From Salinicola endophyticus (lineage in GTDB: Bacteria; Pseudomonadota; Gammaproteobacteria; Pseudomonadales; Halomonadaceae): a stretch of DNA of 39,038 nucleotides. Position 1 is the stretch's first letter; the number at the start of each line of letters is the position of its first letter. The position numbers and the translations under genes were made by a program. Shown here piece by piece: positions 8,242 through 18,100 of the stretch. The notes beneath the pieces are model-generated. The model worked only from the letters and a program-made list of their open reading frames with translations. It was not told the DNA's origin and made no database searches. The stretch spans positions 497,881 through 536,918 of the forward strand of contig NZ_PZJO01000004.1 of NCBI RefSeq assembly GCF_003206575.1, written 5' to 3'.

Positions 8242-9707
8242 TAGATCGTCTCCTGCTCGAGGCTCGGGTGGCGGCGATGCCAATCGGTCGCCTGCTGGAA
8301 TTGATGCGCCACGTTGAGCAGCTGCGCTTCGGCGAAGTGCTGGCCCAGAATCTGCAGGCCGATCGGCCGCTGCCCCTGGCCGGAGAAACCGGCGGGCACG
8401 CTGATGCCCGGGATGCCCGCCAGGTTGATGGCGATGGTGTAGATGTCCTGCAGATACATAGAAACGGGGTCTTTCTTGGCGCCGAGATCGAACGCCGGGG
8501 TCGGCGCGGCTGGGCCCATCAGCACGTCGACCTCGTCGAAGGCGTCGAGGAAGTCCTGGCGGATCAGCCGGCGGACCTGCTGCGCCTTGCGATAGTAGGC
8601 ATCGAAGAAGCCTTCGGAGAGGGTGTGAGTGCCGATCAGGATGCGGCGCTTGACCTCGTCGCCGAAGCCTTCGGCGCGGGAGCGCTTGTAGAGATCCTCG
8701 AGACCCGCCGGGGCATCGCAGCGGTGGCCGAAGCGCACGCCGTCGTAGCGCGAGAGGTTCGAAGAGGCTTCCGCCGGGGCGATCACGTAGTAGGCCGGGA
8801 TCGCCAGGTGGGTGTGCGGCAGGCTTACCTCGCACACCTTGGCGCCGAGCGACTCGTAGACGCCGATCGCCTCGCGCACCGCGCGCTCGACTTCCGGGTC
8901 GAGGCCATCGCCGAAATACTCCTTGGGCAGGCCGATCTTGAGCCCGGAGAGGGGCGTGTCGAGCTCGGCCAGGTAGTCCGGAACCACCCGGGCGACGCTG
9001 GTGGAGTCGCGCAGGTCATGGCCGGCGATGGCGCCGAGCAGATGCGCGCAGTCTTCTGCGCTGCGCGCCATCGGCCCGCCCTGATCGAGACTCGAGGCGT
9101 AGGCGATCATGCCGTAACGCGAGACGCGGCCATAGGTCGGCTTGAGCCCGGTCACGCCGCAGAAGGCGGCCGGCTGGCGGATCGAACCGCCGGTGTCGGT
9201 GCCCAGGGCTGCCGGGGTGAAGCCGGCGGCGACCGCGGCGGCGCTACCGCCGGAGGAGCCGCCGGGCACCGCGTGCTTGTCCCACGGGTTCTTGACCGCG
9301 CCGTAGAAGCTGTTTTCGTTGGAGGAGCCCATGGCGAACTCGTCCATGTTGGTCTTGCCCAGACTGACCATGCCGGCCGCCTCGAGCTTCTCGACCACGG
9401 TGGCGTCATAGGGCGAGACGAAGTTGTCGAGCATCTTCGAGCCGCAGCTGGTGCGCACGCCGCGGGTACAGAAGATGTCCTTCAACGCCAGCGGCAGCCC
9501 GGCCAGCGGGCGCTCGTCGCCGCGGGCACGCGCCTGGTCGGCGGCATCGGCCGCAGCCAGCGCCTGGTCGCGGGTCACGGTGATGAAAGTGTTGAGTTCG
9601 CCATCCAGGCGCTCGATGCGGTCGAGCAGGCTGGTCGTGAGCTCGCGGCTGGAAAAGTCGCCGGCCTTGAGGCCCTTGGCGAGTTCCGTGAGCGTCATCT
9701 CGTGCAT
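8241..9707 (-). CDS. gatA: Aspartyl/glutamyl-tRNA amidotransferase subunit A (amidase)
   Basis: This 488-residue amidase-signature enzyme hydrolyses glutamine to supply ammonia to GatB. The Ser-cisSer-Lys triad is visible as K76 (LALKDIF), S151 (PGGSSGGS) and S175 ([10 protein letters not shown]), with spacing as in characterised GatA proteins. The start at 9707 has an AGGA site about 10 bases upstream; the internal ATG three codons later is less well placed. It is second in the gatC-gatA-gatB operon and its stop overlaps the gatB start by one base. Nothing is missing or unusual. Confidence 0.97.
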   Translation of the reverse strand: MHEMTLTELAKGLKAGDFSSRELTTSLLDRIERLDGELNTFITVTRDQALAAADAADQARARGDERPLAGLPLALKDIFCTRGVRTSCGSKMLDNFVSPYDATVVEKLEAAGMVSLGKTNMDEFAMGSSNENSFYGAVKNPWDKHAVPGGSSGGSAAAVAAGFTPAALGTDTGGSIRQPAAFCGVTGLKPTYGRVSRYGMIAYASSLDQGGPMARSAEDCAHLLGAIAGHDLRDSTSVARVVPDYLAELDTPLSGLKIGLPKEYFGDGLDPEVERAVREAIGVYESLGAKVCEVSLPHTHLAIPAYYVIAPAEASSNLSRYDGVRFGHRCDAPAGLEDLYKRSRAEGFGDEVKRRILIGTHTLSEGFFDAYYRKAQQVRRLIRQDFLDAFDEVDVLMGPAAPTPAFDLGAKKDPVSMYLQDIYTIAINLAGIPGISVPAGFSGQGQRPIGLQILGQHFAEAQLLNVAHQFQQATDWHRRHPSLEQETI

Positions 9708-9751
9708 GGAGAGAATTCCTGTCTAGAAGCGGGTCTGGCTATGAAACCGTG

Positions 9752-9767
9752 GGCGCCGCGCGGCGCC
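9752..9767. other. GC-rich hairpin in the gatC-gatA gap
   Basis: GGCGCC-GCGC-GGCGCC forms a 6-bp stem with a 4-base loop inside the 91-base gap between gatC and gatA. It may stabilise or tune the operon mRNA. No T tract is attached, so it is not called a terminator. Confidence 0.3.
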
Positions 9768-9798
9768 GGCCCGGAAAAAGATCTCGCGTGCGAGTGTG

Positions 9799-10089
9799 TT
9801 ACTCGACCACCCGGGGCACCAGATAGAGGCCCTCGGCGGTAGCCGGTGCGCAGGCCTGGAAGCGTTCGCGCTGGTTCTCCTCGGTGACCTCGTCGGCGCG
9901 CAGGCGCTGGGTGGTGTCGAGCGGGTGCGACAGCGGCTCGATGCCCTGGGTATCGACAGCCTGGAGACGGTCGACCATCTCCAGAATGCGCGACAGATCG
10001 TCGACGTAGCCGGACGCCTCGGCATCGCTGTTGATGCCCAGTCGAGCCAGGTGCGCGGCTCTCAATACGTCCGCATGTTCGATTGCCAT
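9799..10089 (-). CDS. gatC: Aspartyl/glutamyl-tRNA amidotransferase subunit C
   Basis: A 96-residue protein of the usual GatC length that wraps around the GatA-GatB interface and stabilises the complex. The N-terminal helix pattern [12 protein letters not shown], the middle [22 protein letters not shown] and the end [10 protein letters not shown] are typical. The frame extends upstream, but the ATG at 10089 is chosen because a GAGGAA site lies about 9 bases before it and the upstream residues are not conserved family sequence. It is the first gene of the gatCAB operon, divergent from mreB. Confidence 0.95.
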   Translation of the reverse strand: MAIEHADVLRAAHLARLGINSDAEASGYVDDLSRILEMVDRLQAVDTQGIEPLSHPLDTTQRLRADEVTEENQRERFQACAPATAEGLYLVPRVVE

Positions 10090-10209
10090 GAGTGTCGTTC
10101 CTCGTCTCGAAATGGGGTGGAAAACGGGGTCCAAAAAACGCGCCGTGAAGATAGGCCGATAAATGGCGCAAACCTTAGCATATTCGGCCCCGAACTGGCA
10201 GGCGCGTGC

Positions 10210-10238
10210 TTGCTGCTTCCCCCCCACGATGATACCGT
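10210..10238 (+). promoter_or_regulatory. Possible mreB promoter (weak -35, extended -10)
   Basis: TTGCTG at 10210-10215, a 17-base spacer, and TACCGT at 10233-10238 preceded by TG at 10230-10231. Each hexamer matches consensus at only about half the positions, so this is a weak call. It lies in the 193-bp divergent gatC-mreB region about 45 bases before mreB. A TATGCT on the other strand near 10178-10183 could be the -10 for gatC. Confidence 0.3.
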
Positions 10239-10270
10239 TTGCGTCCGCACAGGGTTCCGGTCTGGACTAG

Positions 10271-11320
<1,050 letters not shown>

Positions 11321-11330
11321 GGCCATCCGC

Positions 11331-11357
11331 GACCGGCGCCGCGCCTGCGGCCCGGTC
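11331..11357 (+). other. Strong intergenic hairpin between mreB and mreC
   Basis: GACCGG-c-GCCGC-GCCT-GCGGC-CCGGTC folds into an 11-bp stem with one bulged C and a GCCT loop, 11 bases after the mreB stop and 15 before the mreC start. There is no T tract, so it could be a pause, partial terminator or 3'-end protector of the mreB message. Confidence 0.5.
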
Positions 11358-11371
11358 ACCGGTAGGCGGGG

Positions 11372-12346
11372 GTGAGGCCTATCAAACCGCTGTTCTCCTA
11401 CGGCCCGGTGCCGACGTACCGCATGCTGCTGTGTGCGGTACTCGCATTCGGGCTGATGTTTGCCGAACACCGCTTCAGTGCGGTGGAGTCGGCACGTTCC
11501 CATATGACCTCCATCGTGGCGCCGATCCAGTGGCTGGTGAGCCTGCCCAGTGAGGGCGTGCGCTGGGGCGCCATGGCGTTCTCCGACAAGCAGAGCCTGA
11601 TCGACGAGAACGGCCGCCTGCGCGAGCAGCTGCTGACGCTCTCCAACCGGGTCCAGCGCATGGCCAGCCTGACCGCCGAAAACGTGCACCTGCGCGAACT
11701 CCTTCATGCGCCCAACCCCGATGATGTGCCCTACATCACCGCGGAGCTGCTGTCGCTGGACTCCGACCCCTTCACCCAGCAGATGGTGATCAACCGCGGG
11801 CGGCGTGACGGTGTCTATATCGGCCAGCCGGTGATGGATGCCTCGGGGCTGATCGGTCAGGTGGTCTCGGTCTCCGCCTACACCAGCCGGGTGCTGATGG
11901 TGGCCGACGCCAACCATGCGGTGCCGGTGGAGATCAACCGCAACGGTCTGCGCTTCATCGCCCAGGGCACCGGCCAACTGGATACGCTCGATATCCCCAG
12001 CGTGCCGGCCACCGCCGACATCCGCGAGGGCGACCTGCTGGTCACCTCCGGGCTGGGCGGGCGCTTCCCCCAGGGCTATCCGGTGGCGCGGGTGACCGAG
12101 GTCAAGCGTGAGTCTAGTCAGGCGTTCATGGAAGTCACCGCCGAGCCGATCGCGCAGCCCGAGCGTTCGCGCTACTTCCTGCTGCTGTTTCCGCCTTCGC
12201 CGCCGGATGCGAGCGGGCTGGGCGACCCGGAGAGCATGGCGCGTCAGATCGTGTGGCCGGGGGACCCGGCGCATCCCGATGCCCATCGGGTCAGTGAAGC
12301 GGCGCTGAAAGCGGCGCTGCGTCTGCAAGCGGAGGGGGCACCGTGA
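11372..12346 (+). CDS. mreC: Rod-shape-determining protein MreC
   Basis: This 324-residue bitopic inner-membrane protein has a short cytoplasmic start, one transmembrane helix near residues 17-33 (YRMLLCAVLAFGLMFAEH), a coiled coil at about 70-112 (LIDENGRLREQLLTLSNRV) and the periplasmic double beta-barrel domain with GVYIGQPVMDASGLIGQV and GDLLVTSGLGGRFPQGYPVA. It links MreB filaments to the periplasmic wall-synthesis enzymes. The start is a GTG; no better ATG lies before the membrane helix. The TGA overlaps the GTG of mreD by four bases. The C-terminal tail is a Pro/Ala-rich extension. Confidence 0.95.
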   Translation: MRPIKPLFSYGPVPTYRMLLCAVLAFGLMFAEHRFSAVESARSHMTSIVAPIQWLVSLPSEGVRWGAMAFSDKQSLIDENGRLREQLLTLSNRVQRMASLTAENVHLRELLHAPNPDDVPYITAELLSLDSDPFTQQMVINRGRRDGVYIGQPVMDASGLIGQVVSVSAYTSRVLMVADANHAVPVEINRNGLRFIAQGTGQLDTLDIPSVPATADIREGDLLVTSGLGGRFPQGYPVARVTEVKRESSQAFMEVTAEPIAQPERSRYFLLLFPPSPPDASGLGDPESMARQIVWPGDPAHPDAHRVSEAALKAALRLQAEGAP

Positions 12347-12828
12347 GTATGGGGCTCTTCGGTTATCTATTCGTCTGGTTCACCCTGCTGCTGGCGCTCT
12401 GCCTGCAGGTGATGCCGTTGCCCGACGCCTGGCTGGTGTGGCGCCCGGACTGGCTCGGCGTGCTGCTCGCCTACTGGTGCGTGGCGACACCCCAGCGGGT
12501 AGGGGTCATCCATGGCTTTGTGCTCGGCCTGCTGCTGGATCTGATCGAGGGTGCGCCCCTGGGGCAGAACGCGCTGACGCTGTCGCTGCTGGCCTATCTC
12601 TTCCTGCTGCTCTACCAGCGCTTCCGGGTCTATTCGATCTGGCAGCAGGCGGTACTGGTGTTCGTACTGCTGGGCATCGGGCAGTTGGTAGAGCAGTGGT
12701 TGCGCACCATTTTCGGTCCCGTCTCGGTGAGTCTGGAGTTCCTGATCCCGGCGCTGATCGGCGCACTGCTGTGGCCTTGGCTGTTCACCATGATGCAGGC
12801 CGTCAGACGCCGCCTGGGCATCGGCTGA
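12343..12828 (+). CDS. mreD: Rod-shape-determining protein MreD
   Basis: A 161-residue polytopic membrane protein with about five hydrophobic helices. The family hallmark DAWLVWRPDWLGVLLAYWC appears near residues 28-46, followed by GFVLGLLLDLIEGAPLGQNAL. MreD works with MreC in the elongasome. It starts at a GTG in a GTGA overlap with the mreC stop; an ATG two codons downstream is an alternative. Length is standard. Confidence 0.94.
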   Translation: MSMGLFGYLFVWFTLLLALCLQVMPLPDAWLVWRPDWLGVLLAYWCVATPQRVGVIHGFVLGLLLDLIEGAPLGQNALTLSLLAYLFLLLYQRFRVYSIWQQAVLVFVLLGIGQLVEQWLRTIFGPVSVSLEFLIPALIGALLWPWLFTMMQAVRRRLGIG

Positions 12829-12894
12829 GCTGGCTCGATCGGCCCGCGTCGGGTGTCGCTTTCTATCCGCTTTCGGTTTCAGGAGTTCGCAGCC

Positions 12895-13521
12895 ATGTCT
12901 GGCGCACCCGTTTCCTCCTCTTCTGGGTCTGCCGCGGCTTCGTCTGCCGCTTCCTCGCCGCAGTTGCGGCTGGCATCGGCCTCGCCGCGCCGGCGCGAGC
13001 TGCTCGCGAGCATCGGCGTCGAGGTCGAGGTCTCGCCGGCGGATATCGACGAGTCGCGCGTTAGCGACGAGACACCCGAGATCTTCGTCAGCCGCCTGGC
13101 GCGGGAGAAGGCGCTGGCGGGGCACAGCGGTAGTGCGCTGCCGACGCTGGGCGCGGATACCGTGGTGGTATGCGACGATGAGGTGTTCGGCAAGCCGCGT
13201 GATCTGGCGCATGCCTGCTCCATGTGGCGCGCGCTCTCCGGGCGCGAGCATCGGGTGCTCTCGGCGGTGGCGCTGATCGGCCCCCGCGGGCTGCTCGAGT
13301 GCCGGGTGGCGACCCGGGTATGGCTGCGCACCTTGAGCGAGGCGGAGATGGCTGCCTACTGGGCCACCGGCGAGCCAGCCGACAAGGCCGGCGGCTACGC
13401 GGTGCAGGGGCGTGCTGCGATCTTCGTCGAGCGGCTCGAAGGCAGCTACTCCGCGGTGGTCGGGCTGCCGCTCTACGAGACTGCGGAACTCCTGCAGGCG
13501 CAGGGCATCCAGATCTTGTAG
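12895..13521 (+). CDS. maf: Maf-family nucleoside triphosphate pyrophosphatase (YhdE type, dTTP/UTP)
   Basis: The 208-residue enzyme hydrolyses dTTP, UTP or modified pyrimidine nucleotides to monophosphates, acting in nucleotide-pool cleaning. Motifs are LASASPRRRELL near residues 25-36, TLGADTVVVCDDEVFGKP near 83-100, and GGYAVQGRAAIFVERLEG followed by GLPLYET. The last group, with its QGxxA and GLPLYE arrangement, fits YhdE-type rather than YceF-type Maf. The ATG at 12895 has AGGAG nine bases upstream. The frame extends 14 codons further 5' but without a ribosome site. A Ser/Ala-rich N-terminal stretch of about 20 residues precedes the catalytic domain, unusual for the family and probably disordered. 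Confidence 0.92.
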   Translation: MSGAPVSSSSGSAAASSAASSPQLRLASASPRRRELLASIGVEVEVSPADIDESRVSDETPEIFVSRLAREKALAGHSGSALPTLGADTVVVCDDEVFGKPRDLAHACSMWRALSGREHRVLSAVALIGPRGLLECRVATRVWLRTLSEAEMAAYWATGEPADKAGGYAVQGRAAIFVERLEGSYSAVVGLPLYETAELLQAQGIQIL

Positions 13522-13552
13522 GCGCACCTTGTTATCGTGAAGCGCCACTTGC

Positions 13553-13574
13553 GCAGGGCGCTGAGGGGCCCTGC
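13553..13574 (+). other. Hairpin downstream of maf
   Basis: GCAGGGC and GCCCTGC pair around an 8-base loop, 31 bases after the maf stop. It has no T run. It could partially separate the mre-maf transcript from rng. Confidence 0.3.
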
Positions 13575-13597
13575 CTTGTGGGAGAGTGCCGGGGCTG

Positions 13598-13606
13598 TGT
13601 CATAAT
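13598..13606 (+). promoter_or_regulatory. Extended -10 promoter candidate for rng
   Basis: TG-T-CATAAT matches an extended -10 element, about 91 bases before the rng ATG in a 176-base gap. A TTGTGG lies upstream but with 19-base spacing, so the extended -10 would carry recognition. This suggests rng and yhdP have their own promoter in addition to read-through. Confidence 0.4.
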
Positions 13607-13697
13607 CCTGACAGCGAGACAGCCATCGCCACCAGCAGCACCGGCAACTGACGAGGGATTCCACCCGCGCCCGACAACCCGTGACAAGGATGCCCGC

Positions 13698-15161
13698 ATG
13701 AGCGGTGAGGTTTTGATCAATCTGACGCCGATGGAGACCCGCGTGGCGGTGGTCGAGAACGGCGTGCTGCAGGAAGCCTTCATCGAGCGCAGTCGGCGGC
13801 GGGGCATCGTCGGCAATATCTACAAGGGCAAGGTGGTGCGGGTGCTGCCGGGCATGCAGGCAGCCTTCGTCGATATCGGACTGGAGCGTGCTGCCTTCAT
13901 TCATGTCAATGAGGTGGTGGCGCCCGATTCGCCGCAGGCCGAGCCCGCCTCGATCAGTCATCTCCTGCATGCCGGACAGTCGCTGGTGGTCCAGGTCACC
14001 AAGGATCCGATCGGCTCCAAGGGCGCCCGCCTGACCACCCATCTCTCGATTCCCTCACGCTATCTGGTCTACATGCCGGACTCGCCGCATGTCGGTGTCT
14101 CCCAGCGCATCGAGGACGACGCCGAGCGCGAGCGGCTCAAGACGCTGGTCGCGAGCGGCCAGGCCGAGCTGGCGGACGAGCAGCAGGGCGGCTTCATCAT
14201 CCGCACCGCGGCGGAGGGGGTGGGGCGCGAGGAGCTGCTCGCCGATATCGTGTTCCTGCAGCGGCTGTGGTTGAGGGTGGCCGAACGGCGGATCAGCGCG
14301 CCCACCCCGAGCCCGATCTATGACGACCTGCCGCTGTTCGTGCGCACGCTGCGCGACGTGATGCGCGACCAGATCGAGAAGATCCGCATCGACTCGCGCG
14401 AGAACTACTTCAAACTCAAGGAGTTCGCTCGCGAGTTCATGCCCACGGTGGAGTCGTGCATCGAGTACTACCCGGGCGAGCGCCCGATCTTCGACCTCTA
14501 CAGCGTCGAGGACGAGATCCAGAAGGCGCTGGGGCGCAAGGTGCAGCTCAAGTCCGGTGGCTATCTGGTGATCGACCAGACCGAGGCTATGACCACCATC
14601 GACGTCAACACCGGCGGCTACGTCGGTCATCGCAATCTCGAAGAGACGATCTTCAAGACCAATCTCGAGGCCGCCACGGCGATCGCCCGGCAGCTGCGGC
14701 TGCGCAATCTCGGCGGCATCATCATCATCGATTTCATCGACATGGAGGAGCTCGAGCATCAGCGCCAGGTGTTACGTGTGCTGGAGAAGGCGCTCGAGCG
14801 CGACCATGCCAAGAACAAGCTGACCGGTGTCACCGAGCTCGGCCTGGTGCAGCTGACCCGCAAGCGCACCCGCGAAAGTCTGGAACAGACGCTGTGCGAG
14901 CCTTGTCCTACCTGTCATGGGCGCGGCACGCTGAAGACACCGGAAACCATATGCTACGAAATCTTTCGCGAGATCCTGCGCGAGGAGCGGGCCTATTCGC
15001 CCGAGACCTATATGGTGCTGGCTTCGCAGTCCGTGGTCGACCGCCTGCTCGACGAGGAGTCGGCGGCGGTGGCGGATCTCGAATCCTTCATCGGCAAGAC
15101 GATCCGGTTCCAGGTCGAGGCGCACTACTCCCAGGAACAGTACGACATCGTGTTGATGTAA
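13698..15161 (+). CDS. rng: Ribonuclease G
   Basis: A 487-residue endoribonuclease of the RNase E/G family that matures the 5' end of 16S rRNA and degrades some mRNAs. It has the start SGEVLINLTPMETRVAV, an S1 domain at about residues 37-120, the DNase I-like catalytic centre with D302 (TTIDVNTGGYVG) and D345 (IIIIDFIDME), and the zinc-link cysteines C403 and C406 (CEPCPTCHGRG). It lacks the long C-terminal scaffold of RNase E and matches RNase G length (489 in E. coli). The frame is open much further upstream, but the ATG at 13698 has AAGGA seven bases before it and begins the conserved sequence. yhdP follows after four bases. Confidence 0.96.
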   Translation: MSGEVLINLTPMETRVAVVENGVLQEAFIERSRRRGIVGNIYKGKVVRVLPGMQAAFVDIGLERAAFIHVNEVVAPDSPQAEPASISHLLHAGQSLVVQVTKDPIGSKGARLTTHLSIPSRYLVYMPDSPHVGVSQRIEDDAERERLKTLVASGQAELADEQQGGFIIRTAAEGVGREELLADIVFLQRLWLRVAERRISAPTPSPIYDDLPLFVRTLRDVMRDQIEKIRIDSRENYFKLKEFAREFMPTVESCIEYYPGERPIFDLYSVEDEIQKALGRKVQLKSGGYLVIDQTEAMTTIDVNTGGYVGHRNLEETIFKTNLEAATAIARQLRLRNLGGIIIIDFIDMEELEHQRQVLRVLEKALERDHAKNKLTGVTELGLVQLTRKRTRESLEQTLCEPCPTCHGRGTLKTPETICYEIFREILREERAYSPETYMVLASQSVVDRLLDEESAAVADLESFIGKTIRFQVEAHYSQEQYDIVLM

Positions 15162-15165
15162 CCCG

Positions 15166-18100
15166 ATGAGCCCGCTGCGCATCACCCTCCGCTGGCTGCT
15201 CACGCTGGTCGCCGTGCTCGCCCTGGTGCTGGCGCTGGTGGTCAGCGGGGTGCGCCTGCTGGCCTGGCAGAGCGAGCGTCTGGCGCCGCCGCTGATGGCG
15301 TGGCTCGACGCCAGCCTGGAGACCCAGGGCAGCCTCGGGGGGCTGTCGCTCTCGCTGTCCCGCTTCGACCCGAGCTTGAGCCTCGACGATCTCGATCTGA
15401 AGAGCCAGGGCGGCCAGCCGCTGCTGGAGGTCGCGCATGCCCATGCGCGGCTCGATAGCGGCGCCAGTTGGGACCAGCGCGCGCCGGTCTTTGCGCCGGC
15501 GACGCTCGAGGGCCTGACGCTACACCTCTACCGCAGCGCCAAAGGCGGTTGGGGGTGGCCCGATGGTGCCGGCAGTCGCTGGTTCGGCGCGCGTGACGAT
15601 AACGCCGCCAGCGCGCCCCCCGACCTCGACCGCTGGCTCGTCTGGCTGACCCATCAGCAGGCGGTGCTCGAGAATGTGACCCTGGTGTTGCATGCCGACG
15701 GCGAGACCCGCCCCCTGACCCTGTCGCGGCTGGACCTGGCCAGCCGCGACGGCCAGGCGTCGCTGGTCGCACGCCTGGCCGGCGCTGCGGGGCAGGCGGC
15801 GGACGAGGCTAGCCCGGCGGATGCCGAGTCGGCGGGGCGGTTGCAGCTCAGCGTCGATAGCGGCGTGGCGGGCGCAAGCGGCGCAGGCACGGGGCCGGTC
15901 GCGCGCTTCGACGGCAGGTTCGATCTGGGCGTGCTGACACCGCTGTTGGCGCTGTTGACTCAGCCTTATCCGCGCTCGCTGGCGGCACTCGATGGCGAAC
16001 TCTCGGCCAGCGGCGAGTGGCGCGATGGCGGCCTGCGCCAGGCCCGCCTGGCCCTCGACGTGCCCACGCTGCAGGTCGTCGACAGCGGCGATGGCAAGAC
16101 TCACACCTTGAACGATATCGGCGTCGAGGGCGGGCTGACCCGGGATGCCGACGGACAGTGGCAGGCCTGGGCCGATGACCTGCGTCTGGCCCAAAAATCC
16201 GGAACTCAAGTGTCGGGAACTCAAGTATCCGCAACTCGAGTACCGGGAACTCAAGGCGCTGGCGCCGCCGCGGATATCGCGCCGCTGCCGAGCTGGCCAC
16301 AGCGTCTGCAGGCGCGCTCGACGCCCCAAGGCTGGTGGCTGCGGAGTACACCCTTCGCCCTCGGCGGCATGGTCGCGTCGCTACGCCAGCTGCCGCTGCC
16401 CGAGGCACTGCTCAAGCCGCTGCGGAAACTCGACCCGCAAGGCCGCGTGGCCGGCCTGGAAGTGGGGCGCGATGCCGGCGAGTGGTACGCCCAGGCGGCG
16501 CTGGAGGGTGTCTCGGTGTCGGCCTGGGACGACGCCCCGGGCGGAGGGCCCTTCGACGCCTGGGCGACTTTCCGCGGGCGTGGCGGGCGGGTGGCTTTTG
16601 CCGGCGGTCCGCAGACCCGCTTCCTGCTGCCTTCGGTCTATGCCGAACCGCTCGTACTCTCCGCTGCCAGCGGGATTATCGACTGGCATCTGACCCACGA
16701 TGGTGCCGTGCTCAGCGGCGAGCATCTGCGCGCCGGATGGCGCGGGGCGAGCGCCAGCGGACGCTTCGGGCTGACGCTTTACGATGCCAGGGACAAGCCC
16801 GGGGCCTTCATGCTCGATCTCGCCTTCGCCGATGCCGATGCGCGGCGTACACGGCTGCTGCCGTGGCTGCCGACGCGGGCGCTCGACGATCCCGAGCTGA
16901 TGCAGTGGCTGGGCGGCGATATCGGCGGGGTGGTCAAGCACGGCCGGCTGGGGCTATCGCTCACCCTGAGCGACAAGGAGGCGCCCGAGGGGCAGATGTT
17001 CTCCAACCCCGACGATCGTTTCACCCTGGCGCTGGATATCGCCGATGGGCGGCTACAGTACGCCCCCGACTGGCCGGCGCTGGAGCAAGTCTATGGCCAC
17101 CTGCAGATGCACAACATGAACCTGCAGGCGCAGATCGACCATGCCAGCAGCCACGGCCTGACCACCCACGATGCCGAGGTCACGCTGGCTGACCAGCAAC
17201 TAGCGATCAGCGGCGACGTCAGCGGCAGCAGTGCGGGCCTGCTCGGCTTCCTGTCCCAGGCGCCGCTCGACGATCTGAGCCGTACCTTCGGTCTGTGGCG
17301 CAGCCAGGGCAAGGTCGATGCGGCACTGCACATCGCGCTGCCGATGACCCCGCAGAGCGATGCCGAGACTGACCTGAGCGTCGACGTCCAGGGGCATGCC
17401 AACGTCGAGTCGCTGACCTTTCCGGAACTGCAGTTGACCCTCGGCGGGATCAACGGGCCGCTGCACTATCGTCATCAGAAGGGCCAGGACTATCTCCAGG
17501 GCCAGCTCGGCGCTCGGGCCTTCGACGGTCCGCTGCTGGCGACCTTCGATATCGGCGGCGCCCAGGGGCAGGGCATCACCTTCGAGGGGCGCGCCCTGGC
17601 CCGTGGGCTGCTGGGCTGGGCCGGTCTCTCGCGGGTCGGTGGTCTGGCCAGCGGCTTCTTCCCCTACCGCGCCCAGGTCTCTTTCGATGACCAGAACAAT
17701 GCCAGCCTCGCCGTGCGCAGCGATCTCGAGGGGCTTGCCATTCAGCTGCCCGCGCCGTTCGGCAAGGCGGCCGGGCACCGCGAGCCGCTGGCCATCGATG
17801 CCGATATCGCCGCTGGCTCGGGTTCGGTCACCCTGGCTGACTGGGGCCGCGCGCGCTGGCGCACCCTGGGTGAGCAGGTGCAGGGGCAGGTGTGGCTCGA
17901 GGGCTGGCCCGGAGCGCAGGCGGCATGGCCCAGCGAGCCCGGTTGGTACGTGCTGTGGCGGCCCAACCGGCTCGATACCCGGCGCTGGGCCAGCGCGCTG
18001 ACGGCGCTACAGGCGGCCCCTGGTGATGCCCAGCCGAGCCGTGAGGTGCCCACCGCGATCACCGACGACCTGGACAAGCCCGAGTCGGTGCCGGTCAACG

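Noticed and set aside
6790-8835. 681-residue frame containing gatB with a 198-residue N-terminal extension
   Set aside because: The extension lies antisense-free but out of frame within gatA, has Arg/Pro/Ala-rich shadow composition, and the TAATG junction at 8241 gives the normal GatB start.
8268-9842. 524-residue plus-strand ORF opposite gatA
   Set aside because: Antisense shadow of a clearly identified gene in high-GC DNA; low-complexity composition and no family motif.
13224-13697. Fusion of maf-region sequence to rng in one long frame
   Set aside because: The upstream part is an out-of-frame shadow of maf; RNase G begins at 13698 with AAGGA and the conserved start.
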